Shown here one piece after another: positions 1-8,196 of a DNA stretch of 64,000 bases. Position numbers and translations under genes: made by a program. Position 1 is the first letter of the stretch; every line of letters starts with the position of its first letter. The notes beneath the pieces were generated by a model that was not told the origin of the DNA, searched no databases, and worked only from the letters and a program-made list of their open reading frames with translations. This DNA is from CAVWXT01 sp963759115 (GTDB lineage: Bacteria; Planctomycetota; Planctomycetia; Pirellulales; Thermoguttaceae), in NCBI GenBank assembly GCA_963759115.1, contig CAVWXT010000002.1:372001-436000 (forward strand), read 5' to 3'.

Positions 1-2
1 GC

Positions 3-746
3 CCGAGAACTTGCGCGGGCCGTCGAAAAACGACCGGCCCTCGCGTGGATGGTCCAAACCTGGAGCGGGCGACGAGCGAATTCCGCGGCCGGCCGGGCAG
101 CCTCACCATGGCCTCGCAATCGGCCGCGGCCGAGCCCTTCACACCTTCGGGCGACAGCCGGCGGGCCGCCTCCATCACCCTCAATCGCACGCTAACCGGC
201 GGCATCAACGCCGGCGACCACTCGGACGATCAGGGGCTGCTGGTGGTCGTCGAGCCGCGCGACCGCGCGGGGCGAACGGTCGATGCCCCGGCCGACGTGA
301 GCATCGTCGTCTTCGATTCGGCAATGCGGGACGAGGAGGGACATGCGGTGCGGGTGGCCCGCTGGGATTTTGCCGCCGCCGAAACGGCCGCCATGTTCCG
401 CCGCACCGGCGCGACGGGCGCCATCCACCTGATGATGACCTGGCCGGAAGAGCCGCCCAAGCACGGTAAATTGCACCTCTTCGTGCGTTACGTCACGGCC
501 GACGGCCGGAAGTTGGAGGCCAATCAGCCGGTCGAGGTGGCCGTAGCGGGCGAGAAGACGGCCCGGTGGAACCCCGCCGAGTCGCCCTCCCGAGGCGAGC
601 GGCTTGCAGAGGGCGAGCCGGCGCCGGAGGCGTGGCGGCCCAACGAGTTGCCCACGGCCCGCGTGCCTGGCCCGTCGCCGTACCTGACGACCGGCGGCGA
701 CGCCGGGAACCCCGCTCGGCCGATTTGGTCGCCGGAACGGCGATAA
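3..746 (+). CDS. Partial hypothetical protein, C-terminal part
   Basis: The reading frame is open from the left edge to the TAA at 744-746, so the N-terminus probably lies outside the window; a GTG at 45 is only an internal possibility. The readable part is soluble-looking, with a stretch on linear descriptors (LLVVVEPRDRAG) followed by a beta-rich segment ending near TADGRKLEANQPVEVAV and a proline-rich tail. No membrane segment or catalytic motif is visible. This looks like one of the large planctomycete proteins that carry a C-terminal immunoglobulin-like or carbohydrate-binding-like module, but I do not recognise a family and assign no function. Confidence 0.6.
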   Translation, partial: PRTCAGRRKTTGPRVDGPNLERATSEFRGRPGSLTMASQSAAAEPFTPSGDSRRAASITLNRTLTGGINAGDHSDDQGLLVVVEPRDRAGRTVDAPADVSIVVFDSAMRDEEGHAVRVARWDFAAAETAAMFRRTGATGAIHLMMTWPEEPPKHGKLHLFVRYVTADGRKLEANQPVEVAVAGEKTARWNPAESPSRGERLAEGEPAPEAWRPNELPTARVPGPSPYLTTGGDAGNPARPIWSPERR

Positions 747-863
747 ACTGGAAAACCTGCCGAGGAGGCGGGGAATGGGACAAAGAAACCCGTATAGGGC
801 GTCCGGCTGTTTCTTGCTACAATCGCCGCCCAATCTGCGTTCCTTGTCAATGGGAGAGAACCC

Positions 864-1865
864 ATGAAGCCCAGCTTCCGCCTGTTTGCACTGTTCGCCT
901 TTGCAGTCATGGTAATGACGGTTCCCGCGTTGGCCCAAACCCACCCGTTGCGCGGGCCGCAACCGTCGGGCAATGCCGCCGAAGCGGATCAGCCGGTCCG
1001 GCCGCAGACGCCGGTGCTCGTGCCGCGCGTCCGCCAGGTGCCCGGCGAGCAGCAGCCGGCTCAGTCGCAGTTGGCCGCGGCGCCCTTTACGTTGACGCCG
1101 CAAGAAGAAGCCCAGGTCGATCGCGTGCTGAACCTGTGGGAAAAACGGAACCGCGACATCAAGACCTTCGACTGCCAGTTCAAGCGTTGGATCTATGATT
1201 TCGTGTTTGCCGCTCCCGAGCCGAACCAGCCGGGCCGGCCCACGGCCACCATCGAACTGGGCTCGATCAAGTATGCCGCGCCCGATCGGGGAATGTTCCG
1301 CGTCGAAAAGATTGAAAAGGACGGCAAGTTGGCGCCGATCGACGACTCCCGCGCCGAGTACTGGATTTCCGACGGCAAGTCGATCTTCGAGTACAAGTAC
1401 ACGGCCACTCCGAAGCAGTTGATCGAGCACAAGCTGCCGCCGGAGCTTCAGGGCAAGGCGATTGCCGACAGCCCGCTGCCGTTTCTCTTCGGCGCCGAAG
1501 CCAAAAAACTCAAGGAGCGGTATTTCCTCCGCATTGTCACGCCGCCGGACGTGAAGGACCAGATCTTCCTGGAGGCGTTTCCTCGCTTCCAGCGAGACGC
1601 CGCCAACTTCCATCACGCGCAGTTGATCATCAAAACGGAAGGGATGACGCCCTTCGGTTTGATGCTGATGCAGCCCAACGGGAAGGACTACACGACGTAC
1701 CAGTTCTACGACATCGTGGTGAACGATCCGTTGCGGCTGTTCAAGGGCGATCCGTTCCGCCCGTTCACGCCCTTGGGCTGGCAGAAGGTGATCGACAACT
1801 CGGCGCTGGCGCCGCCCGTCACGCTGCAGCAGGCCCGCCGCCCGACCAACGGCGGTCAGCGATGA
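864..1865 (+). CDS. TIGR03009-type planctomycete exported protein
   Basis: This 333-residue protein begins with a clear Sec signal peptide (about residues 1-25, ending VPALAQ). A proline/glutamine-rich linker follows, and then a conserved module from about residue 75 to the end with the characteristic LTPQEEAQVDRVL, IKTFDCQFKRW and YWISDGKSIFEY stretches of the planctomycete family TIGR03009. The fold resembles outer-membrane lipoprotein carrier (LolA-like) proteins, but no function is established. A close paralogue follows at 1951, so the pair is a tandem duplication. The ATG at 864 gives the signal peptide its proper length. The protein probably acts in the periplasm; that is inference from the signal peptide. 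Confidence 0.85.
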   Translation: MKPSFRLFALFAFAVMVMTVPALAQTHPLRGPQPSGNAAEADQPVRPQTPVLVPRVRQVPGEQQPAQSQLAAAPFTLTPQEEAQVDRVLNLWEKRNRDIKTFDCQFKRWIYDFVFAAPEPNQPGRPTATIELGSIKYAAPDRGMFRVEKIEKDGKLAPIDDSRAEYWISDGKSIFEYKYTATPKQLIEHKLPPELQGKAIADSPLPFLFGAEAKKLKERYFLRIVTPPDVKDQIFLEAFPRFQRDAANFHHAQLIIKTEGMTPFGLMLMQPNGKDYTTYQFYDIVVNDPLRLFKGDPFRPFTPLGWQKVIDNSALAPPVTLQQARRPTNGGQR

Positions 1866-1950
1866 GTTGAACCTTGCTGCGGGATGCGGACCGTTGCTGC
1901 TTAACGCCGACAACCGTCCCGGTAGGAGACTCTTGACAGGGGTCGATCCC

Positions 1951-2949
1951 ATGCTCCAACGCATCGGTTTGCACACGTGGATTGTGGTGTTCTTGGCGGC
2001 TTCAACTGCGTACGCCGGGACGCCTGACCCGTCCGATGGCGCACCGGCAGCATCGCAAACAACGGCGCCGCCACGACCGGCTCCTCCTGATCGCTCCGCC
2101 GATCAGCCGCTCCCGCCGCCCTTCCAATTGACCGCCCAAGAACAAGAGGAACTCGACCGCCTCTTGGACCGCTGGCAACAGTGGAACGCGCATGTGAAGA
2201 CCTTCGACTGTCGGTTCAAGCGATGGACGTACGACACGGTGTTCGGACCGACCGGTCAGCCCAAGTGGGTCGACTCCGGGATCATCAAGTACGCCGGGCC
2301 CGATCACGCGTTGTTTCGCCTCGAACGGGCTATAAAGGATGGCAAGGAGGCTCCGATCGAAGATTTCCGCGCCGAGCACTGGATGTTCGACGGCAAGTCG
2401 GTCTTCGAGTTGAACGCGGTAAAGAAACAATTGATCGAACACAAGCTACCGCCGAAGTATCAAGGGGGCCGACTCGTCGATGGCCCACTTGCGTTTGGTT
2501 TTCCCGCTCCGTTGTTCTTCGAGCTGTTCGGGCTGCTTGGCGGCTCGCCGGCAAAGCTGCAACCCTTTCCCTTTGGCGCCAAAGCCAACGAGCTGAAGCA
2601 GCAGTCCTACATCCGCGCCATAGCCCCGCCGAACCAGCGGAACGGAATCTGGCTGGAAGCATATCCCCGATTCCGCCAAATGACGTGGTACTGCCAGAAG
2701 CTTCAATTGGTATTCAACGCCAAAGATGTGTCGCCCTTGGCCCTGATGATTGTCCAGCCCAACGGGAAGGACTACACGGCGTATCAGTTCTATGACGTTG
2801 TGTTGAACGGTCCGTCGTCGCCGGCGAACGACGATGTATTCCATCCGATGGCTCCGCTGGGCTGGCAGAAGGTCATCGACGAGCCACCCATCACTCCGCC
2901 CGTCACGCCGCAGCAGGCCCGCCGCCCGGCCGCCGGCAATCCGCGATGA
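1951..2949 (+). CDS. TIGR03009-type planctomycete exported protein, second copy
   Basis: This is the second tandem paralogue (332 residues) with the same order: signal peptide, low-complexity linker, then the module with LTAQEQEELDRLLDRW, VKTFDCRFKRW and HWMFDGKSVFEL. The frame is open upstream to 1867, but the ATG at 1951 is chosen because it places a normal signal peptide (WIVVFLAASTAYA) at the N-terminus. Compared with its neighbour it has an extra segment of about 30 residues (FGFPAPLFFELFGLLGG) in the middle. The C-terminal PxTPQQARRP tail is shared by both copies. The two are probably cotranscribed, with an 85-bp gap. Function unknown. Confidence 0.82.
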   Translation: MLQRIGLHTWIVVFLAASTAYAGTPDPSDGAPAASQTTAPPRPAPPDRSADQPLPPPFQLTAQEQEELDRLLDRWQQWNAHVKTFDCRFKRWTYDTVFGPTGQPKWVDSGIIKYAGPDHALFRLERAIKDGKEAPIEDFRAEHWMFDGKSVFELNAVKKQLIEHKLPPKYQGGRLVDGPLAFGFPAPLFFELFGLLGGSPAKLQPFPFGAKANELKQQSYIRAIAPPNQRNGIWLEAYPRFRQMTWYCQKLQLVFNAKDVSPLALMIVQPNGKDYTAYQFYDVVLNGPSSPANDDVFHPMAPLGWQKVIDEPPITPPVTPQQARRPAAGNPR

Positions 2950-3026
2950 GCGGACATTCGCTGTGCCGTGCGGGCCGACGTACTGTCGGCGACTGAACCC
3001 ACGCCACGGGCCGCGGTCATGGGTGC

Positions 3027-3273
3027 GGCAAGATTTCTTGGCACTGGTTGTGAGGGCCAAAGGCCCTTCCGTTCGCCCAGCCCACGGGCAACGCCCTGGG
3101 GAACGGAGGCGATCCTGCCGATCGTGCGGCCCAACGGGCCAATCACTCGACGAATGATTGGTCCGTTGGGCCGACAACATTGGTTCCATTGGGCCAATTC
3201 TCCAGGGCGTTGCCCTGGCCTGGGTGAACTGAGCCCCTTCGGGGCAGGCAGACCGACGCCAAGAAATCTTGCC
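3027..3273. repeat. 247-bp inverted-repeat element (MITE-like)
   Basis: The ends are a perfect 16-bp inverted repeat, GGCAAGATTTCTTGGC at 3027-3042 and its reverse complement at 3258-3273. Inside are further paired blocks: GGCAACGCCCTGG-like sequence on the left matches CCAGGGCGTTGCC on the right, and a central hairpin at 3128-3172 pairs GGCCCAACGGGCCAATCA with its near-complement. The element fills the intergenic space before ribonuclease R. It carries no convincing gene. It could be a miniature mobile element or a compound palindromic repeat. Confidence 0.65.
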
Positions 3274-3321
3274 ACGCCCGCAGTCATTGCAGTGGCGCCA
3301 CTTCTGGGCTATTCTGGGATC

Positions 3322-5685
3322 ATGCAAGATCTCGAAGAAGCGGTTGTTCGTCTCGTCCACGCCCCCGGCTATCGGCCCGTCAAGCCGCGGCTGATCGCCC
3401 AACAGTTGAAGCTGTCGAAAGAAGAGACGGTCGAACTGAAACGGGCCGTTAAACGGCTCGTACACGCCGGGCGGCTCTGCTACGGCTCAAACCATCTGGT
3501 CATGCCCGTCACGGCCGCCAAGGGAAAAAGGGGACAGTCCCCGACCAACCTTCGGTCGGGCACAAAAGGGGACAGTCCCCTTTTTCCCAAGCCGCCGAAG
3601 AGCAACCGCCTGATGGGCGTGTTTCAGCGGGCGCAAAAGGGCTTCGGATTCGTCCGGCTCCGCGGCGAAGGCGTGGCTGCCGACGCCAAAGACATCTACA
3701 TCCCCGCCGACCGCACCGGTGACGCTGCCACCGGCGACATGGTGTTGGTGGAGATGAAGAAACGCGGGCGCGGCGATCCCGGCCCGCGCGGCGAGATCGT
3801 CGAGGTGATCGAGCGGCAGACGCAGCAGTTCGTGGGCACGTATTTCGAGTCGGAAGGGGCGGCCTACGTGAAGATCGACGGCCCGCTGTTCGCCCGGCCG
3901 ATCTACGTCGGCGATCCGGGGGCGAAGAACGCCCGGGCCGACGACAAAGTGGTGATCGAGATGATCCGCTTCCCGTCGCCGCTGCACGACGGCGAGGGGG
4001 TGATCGCCGAGGTGCTCGGCCCGCGGGGCAAGCCGGGCGTCGACACGCTGTCGATCATCCGCGAGTTCAACCTGCCCGACCGCTTCGCCGAAGACGCCCT
4101 GGCCGAGGCCCGCGGAGAAGCCGAGAAGTTCGACGAGTCGCTCGGCCCGCGGCAGGACTTCACCGGTGAGACGATCGTCACCATCGATCCGGTCGACGCC
4201 CGCGACTTCGACGACGCGATCTCGCTGGAGCAGCTCGACAACGGCCACTGGCGGCTCGGGGTCCACATTGCCGACGTGTCGCATTTCATCCGCCCGAACA
4301 CCGCACTAGACCGCGAGGCCCTGGAGCGGGCCACGAGCGTGTATCTGCCCGATCGCGTGCTGCCCATGCTGCCGGAGGTGATCTCCAACGGCCTGGCCAG
4401 CCTTCAGCCGGGCAAGGTCCGCTACACGAAGTCGGCCATCATGGAGTTCACCGCCGACGGGCTGCGGGTGGCGACCGACCTCTACTCCGCGGCCATCCGC
4501 AGCAGCAAACGCCTCACCTACGAACAGGTCGACGGGTTTCTGCAAGACCGGGAGACTTGGCGGCGCAAGCTCGGCATCAAGGTGGCCGACCTGTTGGGCC
4601 GCATGCACACCCTGGCCATGATCCTCCGCAAGCGGCGGCTGGCCAACGGGGCGCTGGAGTTGAGCATGCCCGAGGTCAAAGTGGAACTCGATAAGCAGGG
4701 GCGCGTGGCGGGGGCCCACGTCGTCGAGAACACCGAGAGCCACCAGATCATCGAGGAGTTCATGCTGGCCGCCAACGAGGCCGTGGCCGAAGCGCTTCGC
4801 GACCGCGGGCTGCACTTCCTCCGCCGCATCCACCAGGCGCCCAGCCCGCAAAAGCTCGCCGTGCTCACCGAGTTCATGACGGAGTTGGGCTACAAGACGG
4901 AGAGCCTGCAAAGCCGCTTCGCCCTGCAAAAGCTGTTGGACGCGGCCACCGGCCGGCCCGAACAACATGCCGTCCACTTCGCCGTGTTGCGGTCGCTGCA
5001 ACGGGCGATCTACAGCCCGATGGAAGAAGGCCACTATGCCCTGGCCAGCGACTGCTATTGCCATTTCACCTCGCCCATCCGCCGCTATCCCGACCTGACG
5101 GTACACCGGTTGGTCGACGCGATTCTGCGCAGAAAAGGGGACAGGCCCCATTTGCCGGAACGGCCCGAAGGGTGCTTCGCACAAATGGGGCCTGTCCCCT
5201 TTTCCGCAAAACTGCGGAACGACTACGAAGAGTTGGTCGTCCTCGGCCGGCACTGCTCCGACCGCGAGCAACGGGCCGAAGCGGCCGAACGCAACCTCAC
5301 CAAGCTCAAGCTGCTGGCCTATCTGAGCGACCGCATCGGCGAGGAGATGGAGGCCGTGGTGACGGGCGTGGAGAGCTACGGCATCTTCGTCCAGGGGATC
5401 AAGCTGCCGGCCGAAGGACTCGTCCGCGTGGAGACCCTGCGCGACGATTTCTACCGTTTCGACCGCGCCTCGCACACGCTTTCCGGCCACCGCGCCGGCA
5501 ACAGCTACCGGCTGGGCGACTTGCTGCGCGTCGCCGTGGCGCGGGTGGACCTCGAACGCCGCGAGTTGGATTTCCGCGTGGTGGAACGGGAGAAGAGGAA
5601 AACGACTGTATCGACGAAGGTGGCGAAGAGCGGCGCCAAGGCGAAGAAGGAAGGAGGCCACAAACGGCCGAAACGCCGATCATGA
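3322..5685 (+). CDS. rnr: Ribonuclease R (RNase II/R family 3'-5' exoribonuclease)
   Basis: The product (787 residues from the ATG at 3322) degrades RNA 3' to 5' processively. In order it shows an N-terminal winged-helix-like region, cold-shock/OB domains (GVFQRAQKGFGFVRL), the RNB catalytic domain with IDPVDARDFDDAISL carrying the metal-binding aspartates, the RNB end motif HFTSPIRRYPDLTVHR, and a C-terminal S1 domain (VTGVESYGIFVQ) with a lysine-rich tail. The frame is open upstream through the inverted-repeat element, but homology begins at MQDLEEAV. Two palindromic repeats lie inside the gene in frame (3522-3588 and 5131-5206) and are translated as extra loops, one before the first OB fold and one after the RNB motif where E. 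coli RNase R has a variable loop. No frameshift is present. Confidence 0.95.
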   Translation: MQDLEEAVVRLVHAPGYRPVKPRLIAQQLKLSKEETVELKRAVKRLVHAGRLCYGSNHLVMPVTAAKGKRGQSPTNLRSGTKGDSPLFPKPPKSNRLMGVFQRAQKGFGFVRLRGEGVAADAKDIYIPADRTGDAATGDMVLVEMKKRGRGDPGPRGEIVEVIERQTQQFVGTYFESEGAAYVKIDGPLFARPIYVGDPGAKNARADDKVVIEMIRFPSPLHDGEGVIAEVLGPRGKPGVDTLSIIREFNLPDRFAEDALAEARGEAEKFDESLGPRQDFTGETIVTIDPVDARDFDDAISLEQLDNGHWRLGVHIADVSHFIRPNTALDREALERATSVYLPDRVLPMLPEVISNGLASLQPGKVRYTKSAIMEFTADGLRVATDLYSAAIRSSKRLTYEQVDGFLQDRETWRRKLGIKVADLLGRMHTLAMILRKRRLANGALELSMPEVKVELDKQGRVAGAHVVENTESHQIIEEFMLAANEAVAEALRDRGLHFLRRIHQAPSPQKLAVLTEFMTELGYKTESLQSRFALQKLLDAATGRPEQHAVHFAVLRSLQRAIYSPMEEGHYALASDCYCHFTSPIRRYPDLTVHRLVDAILRRKGDRPHLPERPEGCFAQMGPVPFSAKLRNDYEELVVLGRHCSDREQRAEAAERNLTKLKLLAYLSDRIGEEMEAVVTGVESYGIFVQGIKLPAEGLVRVETLRDDFYRFDRASHTLSGHRAGNSYRLGDLLRVAVARVDLERRELDFRVVEREKRKTTVSTKVAKSGAKAKKEGGHKRPKRRS
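3522..3588. repeat. GGGGACAG palindromic repeat inside rnr (copy 1)
   Basis: The sequence contains AAAAAGGGGACAGTCCCC and, after a small hairpin CCGACC-AACCTTC-GGTCGG, a second AAAAGGGGACAGTCCCCTTT. Both halves are palindromes. The element is in frame and encodes a peptide rich in G, K, S, P and T between the N-terminal domain and the first cold-shock domain of RNase R. Confidence 0.8.
5131..5206. repeat. GGGGACAG palindromic repeat inside rnr (copy 2)
   Basis: AGAAAAGGGGACAGGCCCCA at the left is the inverted complement of GGGGCCTGTCCCCTTTTCC at the right, with a loop containing CGGAACGGCCCGAAGGGTGC. The whole is translated in frame as an insertion (RRKGDRPHLPERPEGC and following) in the loop after the RNB motif. 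The same loop sequence recurs in the kinase copy at 14875. Confidence 0.82.
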
Positions 5686-5746
5686 GATTTTCGACGGCGG
5701 TCTTGCTTGTCCTGGCGGCCAGAAGCTGCCGACTTCCAAAACTCTC

Positions 5747-5775
5747 TTGACTTTATGTCGCATGAACACTATAAG
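5747..5775 (+). promoter_or_regulatory. Promoter of the DNA methyltransferase gene
   Basis: TTGACT (5747-5752) and TATAAG (5770-5775) are separated by exactly 17 bp, a near-consensus housekeeping promoter. The expected start of transcription falls at about 5782, one base before the ATG at 5783, which suggests a leaderless message. The segment CTATAAGTAGCAC that overlaps the -10 box recurs with one change upstream of the controller gene (7669-7681). Confidence 0.6.
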
Positions 5776-5782
5776 TAGCACG

Positions 5783-6635
5783 ATGCTGCACGACGCTCTG
5801 CTTTCGGACAAGATCTGCGATCTCTTGGGCAAACCCTATAGCGCCGGCGAAGGGTACGCTATTTATTGTGCTGATTGTCTGCGAGTCCTGCAAAACATGC
5901 CCGGCGACATCTTCTCCCTCACGGTTACTAGCCCACCATACAACATTGGAAAAGAATACGAGAACCCGCTGCCTCTTGAAAAGTACCTGAGTTGGTGCGA
6001 GCAATGGATGCAAGAGGTCTATCGCGTCACGCGACCAGATGGAGCGTTCTGGCTCAACGTCGGATACGTTGAAATTTCGGGGAGGGCGAAAGCGATTCCG
6101 CTGCCGTATCTGCTGTGGGATAGATCGCCGTTCTATCTGATTCAGGAAGTGGTGTGGAACTATGGTGCAGGAGTGGCTGCCAGCAAGTCTTTATCGCCCC
6201 GGAATGAGAAGCTCCTCTGGTACGTGAAGGACCCAGGGAACTACACATTCAATCTCGACCTCATTCGGGACCCGGAGGTGAAGTATCCTCTCCAAAAAAA
6301 GAACGGCAAACTGAGGTGCAACACAATCGGGAAGAACCCATCGGATGTATGGCAGGTGGCAAAGGTGACTTCGGGAGAAGACCGCGCCTCACCGGAGAGG
6401 ACACCCCACCCTGCACAGTTTCCTCTTGATCTTGTGAATCGTGTGGTGCTCGGATTCTCAAATCCGGGCGAGTTGGTGCTGGACCCCTTTATGGGTTCCG
6501 GCACCGTAGCTGTGTCTTGCCTTCAATCCGGGCGGAGGTTTCTCTGGAATCGAGATCAAACCCGCCTATTGTGAAATCGCGGCGAAACGAGTTGAGAGGT
6601 TTCTGGCAGACAAACGATCACGGCTCTTCGATTAA
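5783..6635 (+). CDS. DNA methyltransferase of a ScaI-like restriction-modification system (frameshifted near its end)
   Basis: This modification enzyme is of the beta-class amino-methyltransferase type (N4-cytosine or N6-adenine). The catalytic motif TSPPYN lies near residue 50, the target-recognition region follows, and the SAM-binding motif DPFMGSGT comes near residue 230, which is the beta-class order. The reading frame runs to 6574 but is broken by one extra base near 6545: in the next frame the expected ending GIEIKPAYCEIAAKRVERFL continues to the TAA at 6633-6635. Starts at 5747 (TTG) and 5762 (ATG) are open, but both lie inside the promoter, so the ATG at 5783 is preferred. It converges on the endonuclease gene. 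ScaI methylase modifies AGTACT; the specificity here is inferred only from the partner. Confidence 0.8.
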
Positions 6636-7406
6636 CGAGGCGGTATTTCCGTGCATTCGTCCAAGAACTTCTGATTGTTCGGCTTGATCCTGCGCAAGCG
6701 CCGGGAAGTTCTCCCTCAAAGCGAAGGAGGTCCCCAATTGTGTTAATGCCAAGCTGAGCGAGACGTTCCGACGTAAACGGCCCAACTCCATCCAACAGCA
6801 AAACAGGCGCATGTTGTCGATATGGGCCGGGGATCGGAATGAGCTTGTTATCGTAAACCGCTTGTTTCAACCCGGCCATCTGGCCGGTGGGCGCTTCTTG
6901 AGGATCCCAGTCGGAAGCGTCAATCCAGCCGAATCGGATCAGGGTCATGGTTTGACTGAAGAAATTGACCGTGATGTAGAACCCCGATTTCTCCTTCTTG
7001 GGGACAACATCGCTTCCTGACTTCTGGCCGTAGCTCCGATTGCCATATACCTTGAAGCCTGCTTGGCCAGACGTTTTGATTTCGATTGAGAACGTGGATC
7101 GGGTACGTAGACAATATCCTTATCCTCTTTCGATTGGTTCCCGCGCCACTGCGTGGGTGCGCGTTGCTCCAGTTCGCGGGCCAGCAAGACCTCGAAGAAG
7201 TAACCGACAATTGTCGCAGGAACCTTGAGGTCCGAGAGTTTCACGGAGATCGAGCCCGTTCCTACAGTGGATTGCCAGAGCGTAGCCCACGCCGTGGTCG
7301 ATGCGTCCAGCAACTCGGTTGACTTGAGCGGGTGACTGTTGACAAGCTGCCGGGTAATGCTGAGCCAAGACGATTCTGGCTTTCCCGAATAGGGGCTGGT
7401 TGTCAT
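6556..7406 (-). CDS. ScaI-family type II restriction endonuclease (frameshifted)
   Basis: The N-terminal part (SPYSGKPESSWLSITRQLV, then the KDIVYVPDP stretch) and the later part (TLIRFGWIDASDWDP, TGQ, then a helix-hairpin-helix-like LDGVGPFTSERLAQLG) match the layout of ScaI-type endonucleases. A single missing T near 7090 breaks the frame: reading on in the shifted frame gives SIEIKTSGQAGFKVYGNRSY, which supplies the expected EIK catalytic motif. The C-terminus is uncertain. One frame runs to 6556, while a second small shift near 6690 would give an end at 6632 abutting the methyltransferase stop. The start ATG overlaps the controller stop as ATGA, so the two are translationally coupled. The enzyme would be inactive as written unless the indel is a sequence error. 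Confidence 0.7.
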
Positions 7407-7627
7407 CTTCCCTCCGGCCCGCCGAACAGATCGCGTGGATGAACGCCGAGGGCTTCGGCGAGACGGATGATATTTTTGAGGGCAATGTTTCGTTCACCGC
7501 GTTCCACGCCACCCATGTACGTGCGGTGTATTCCAGCTTTGGCGGCGAGAGCTTCCTGGCTCAATCCTGTTTTTTCTCGCAAGGCGTGTACGCGATCACC
7601 GAATCGTTTCAATTGGGCGTCTTTCAT
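7403..7627 (-). CDS. XRE-type controller (C) protein of the restriction-modification system
   Basis: This is a 74-residue helix-turn-helix protein with the layout of restriction-modification controller proteins: RFGDRVHALREKTGLSQEAL, then AAKAGIHRTYMGGVERGERN as the recognition region, then the C-terminal helix. The start MKDAQLKRFG at 7627 is preferred over the upstream ATG at 7681, which would lie inside the putative operator. Known relatives first activate their own operon with the endonuclease and repress the methylase promoter, giving delayed endonuclease expression. The operon order C then R with an ATGA overlap fits this. Confidence 0.82.
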   Translation of the reverse strand: MKDAQLKRFGDRVHALREKTGLSQEALAAKAGIHRTYMGGVERGERNIALKNIIRLAEALGVHPRDLFGGPEGR

Positions 7628-7655
7628 CGAAGTGCAGTTTGAGTAATTGAACACA

Positions 7656-7682
7656 ATGAGTCTACACCCTATGAGTAGCACA
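7656..7682. promoter_or_regulatory. Candidate C-box operator upstream of the controller gene
   Basis: Two heptamers, ATGAGTC (7656-7662) and ATGAGTA (7671-7677), lie 15 bp apart. The right part, CTATGAGTAGCAC, matches 12 of 13 bases of CTATAAGTAGCAC at the methyltransferase promoter (5769-5781). A shared site at the two promoters is what a C-protein circuit needs. Binding is not shown. Confidence 0.4.
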
Positions 7683-7783
7683 CGCGTCGGACGTTCGGAT
7701 GTTCCTCGCCTTGGTCGTTGCCTTGCCCGCGAGCAGAGCGTCTGCTACTATCAGTGTGGAAGCGGATTGATGGGAGCTGACCG

Positions 7784-8017
7784 ATGAGCTTCGTGATTCA
7801 AGCCATCTATGAGAATGGCGTTCTAAGGCCATTGGAAAAGCTGGCCTTACGCGAACGCCAGCATGTCCGACTTGAGGTCGAGACGAACGTCGCGTCAAGC
7901 GGCGACGGCCCGGCGCAGGATCGTGCCGATCTCCTTGAAGGTGTTCAGGCAGCGACGGGCATCCTCGATCTGGCAGAACACTTCGACGACTACCGGTTCG
8001 GCCGCCGCAAGCGATGA
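7784..8017 (+). CDS. DUF104/AF2212-like antitoxin, apparently orphan
   Basis: This 77-residue protein begins MSFVIQAIYENGVLRPLEKL, the N-terminal signature of DUF104 (AF2212-like) antitoxins, which normally sit directly before a PIN-domain VapC toxin. Here the stop overlaps an ATG (ATGA), as expected for such a pair, but the following frame encodes only MKPVPSDSNSSSP and stops after some 35 codons with no PIN motifs. The toxin therefore seems lost, or removed by deletion before gcvT. The function is inferred from the N-terminal motif only. Confidence 0.6.
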   Translation: MSFVIQAIYENGVLRPLEKLALRERQHVRLEVETNVASSGDGPAQDRADLLEGVQAATGILDLAEHFDDYRFGRRKR

Positions 8018-8196
8018 AGCCCGTACCCTCTGATTCCAACAGTTCGTCTCCGTACCCTCCGCGCCACCGCAGTGCGATTCCCGTGTGTCTGTTCCCCCCC
8101 ACTAGCCCCCTTTCCGCTGCCTGCTAAAATGGCGTTCTACGCGGCGGACAAATCCGCCCGGCTTAACGGAACATTCGCAAGCAGGAAAGGTCGGCA

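Noticed and set aside
192..1976. 594-codon open frame on the minus strand opposite the first genes
   Set aside because: It is an antisense frame of a GC-rich coding strand with no recognisable motif and an arginine-rich composition; the plus-strand genes have clear signal peptides and family motifs.
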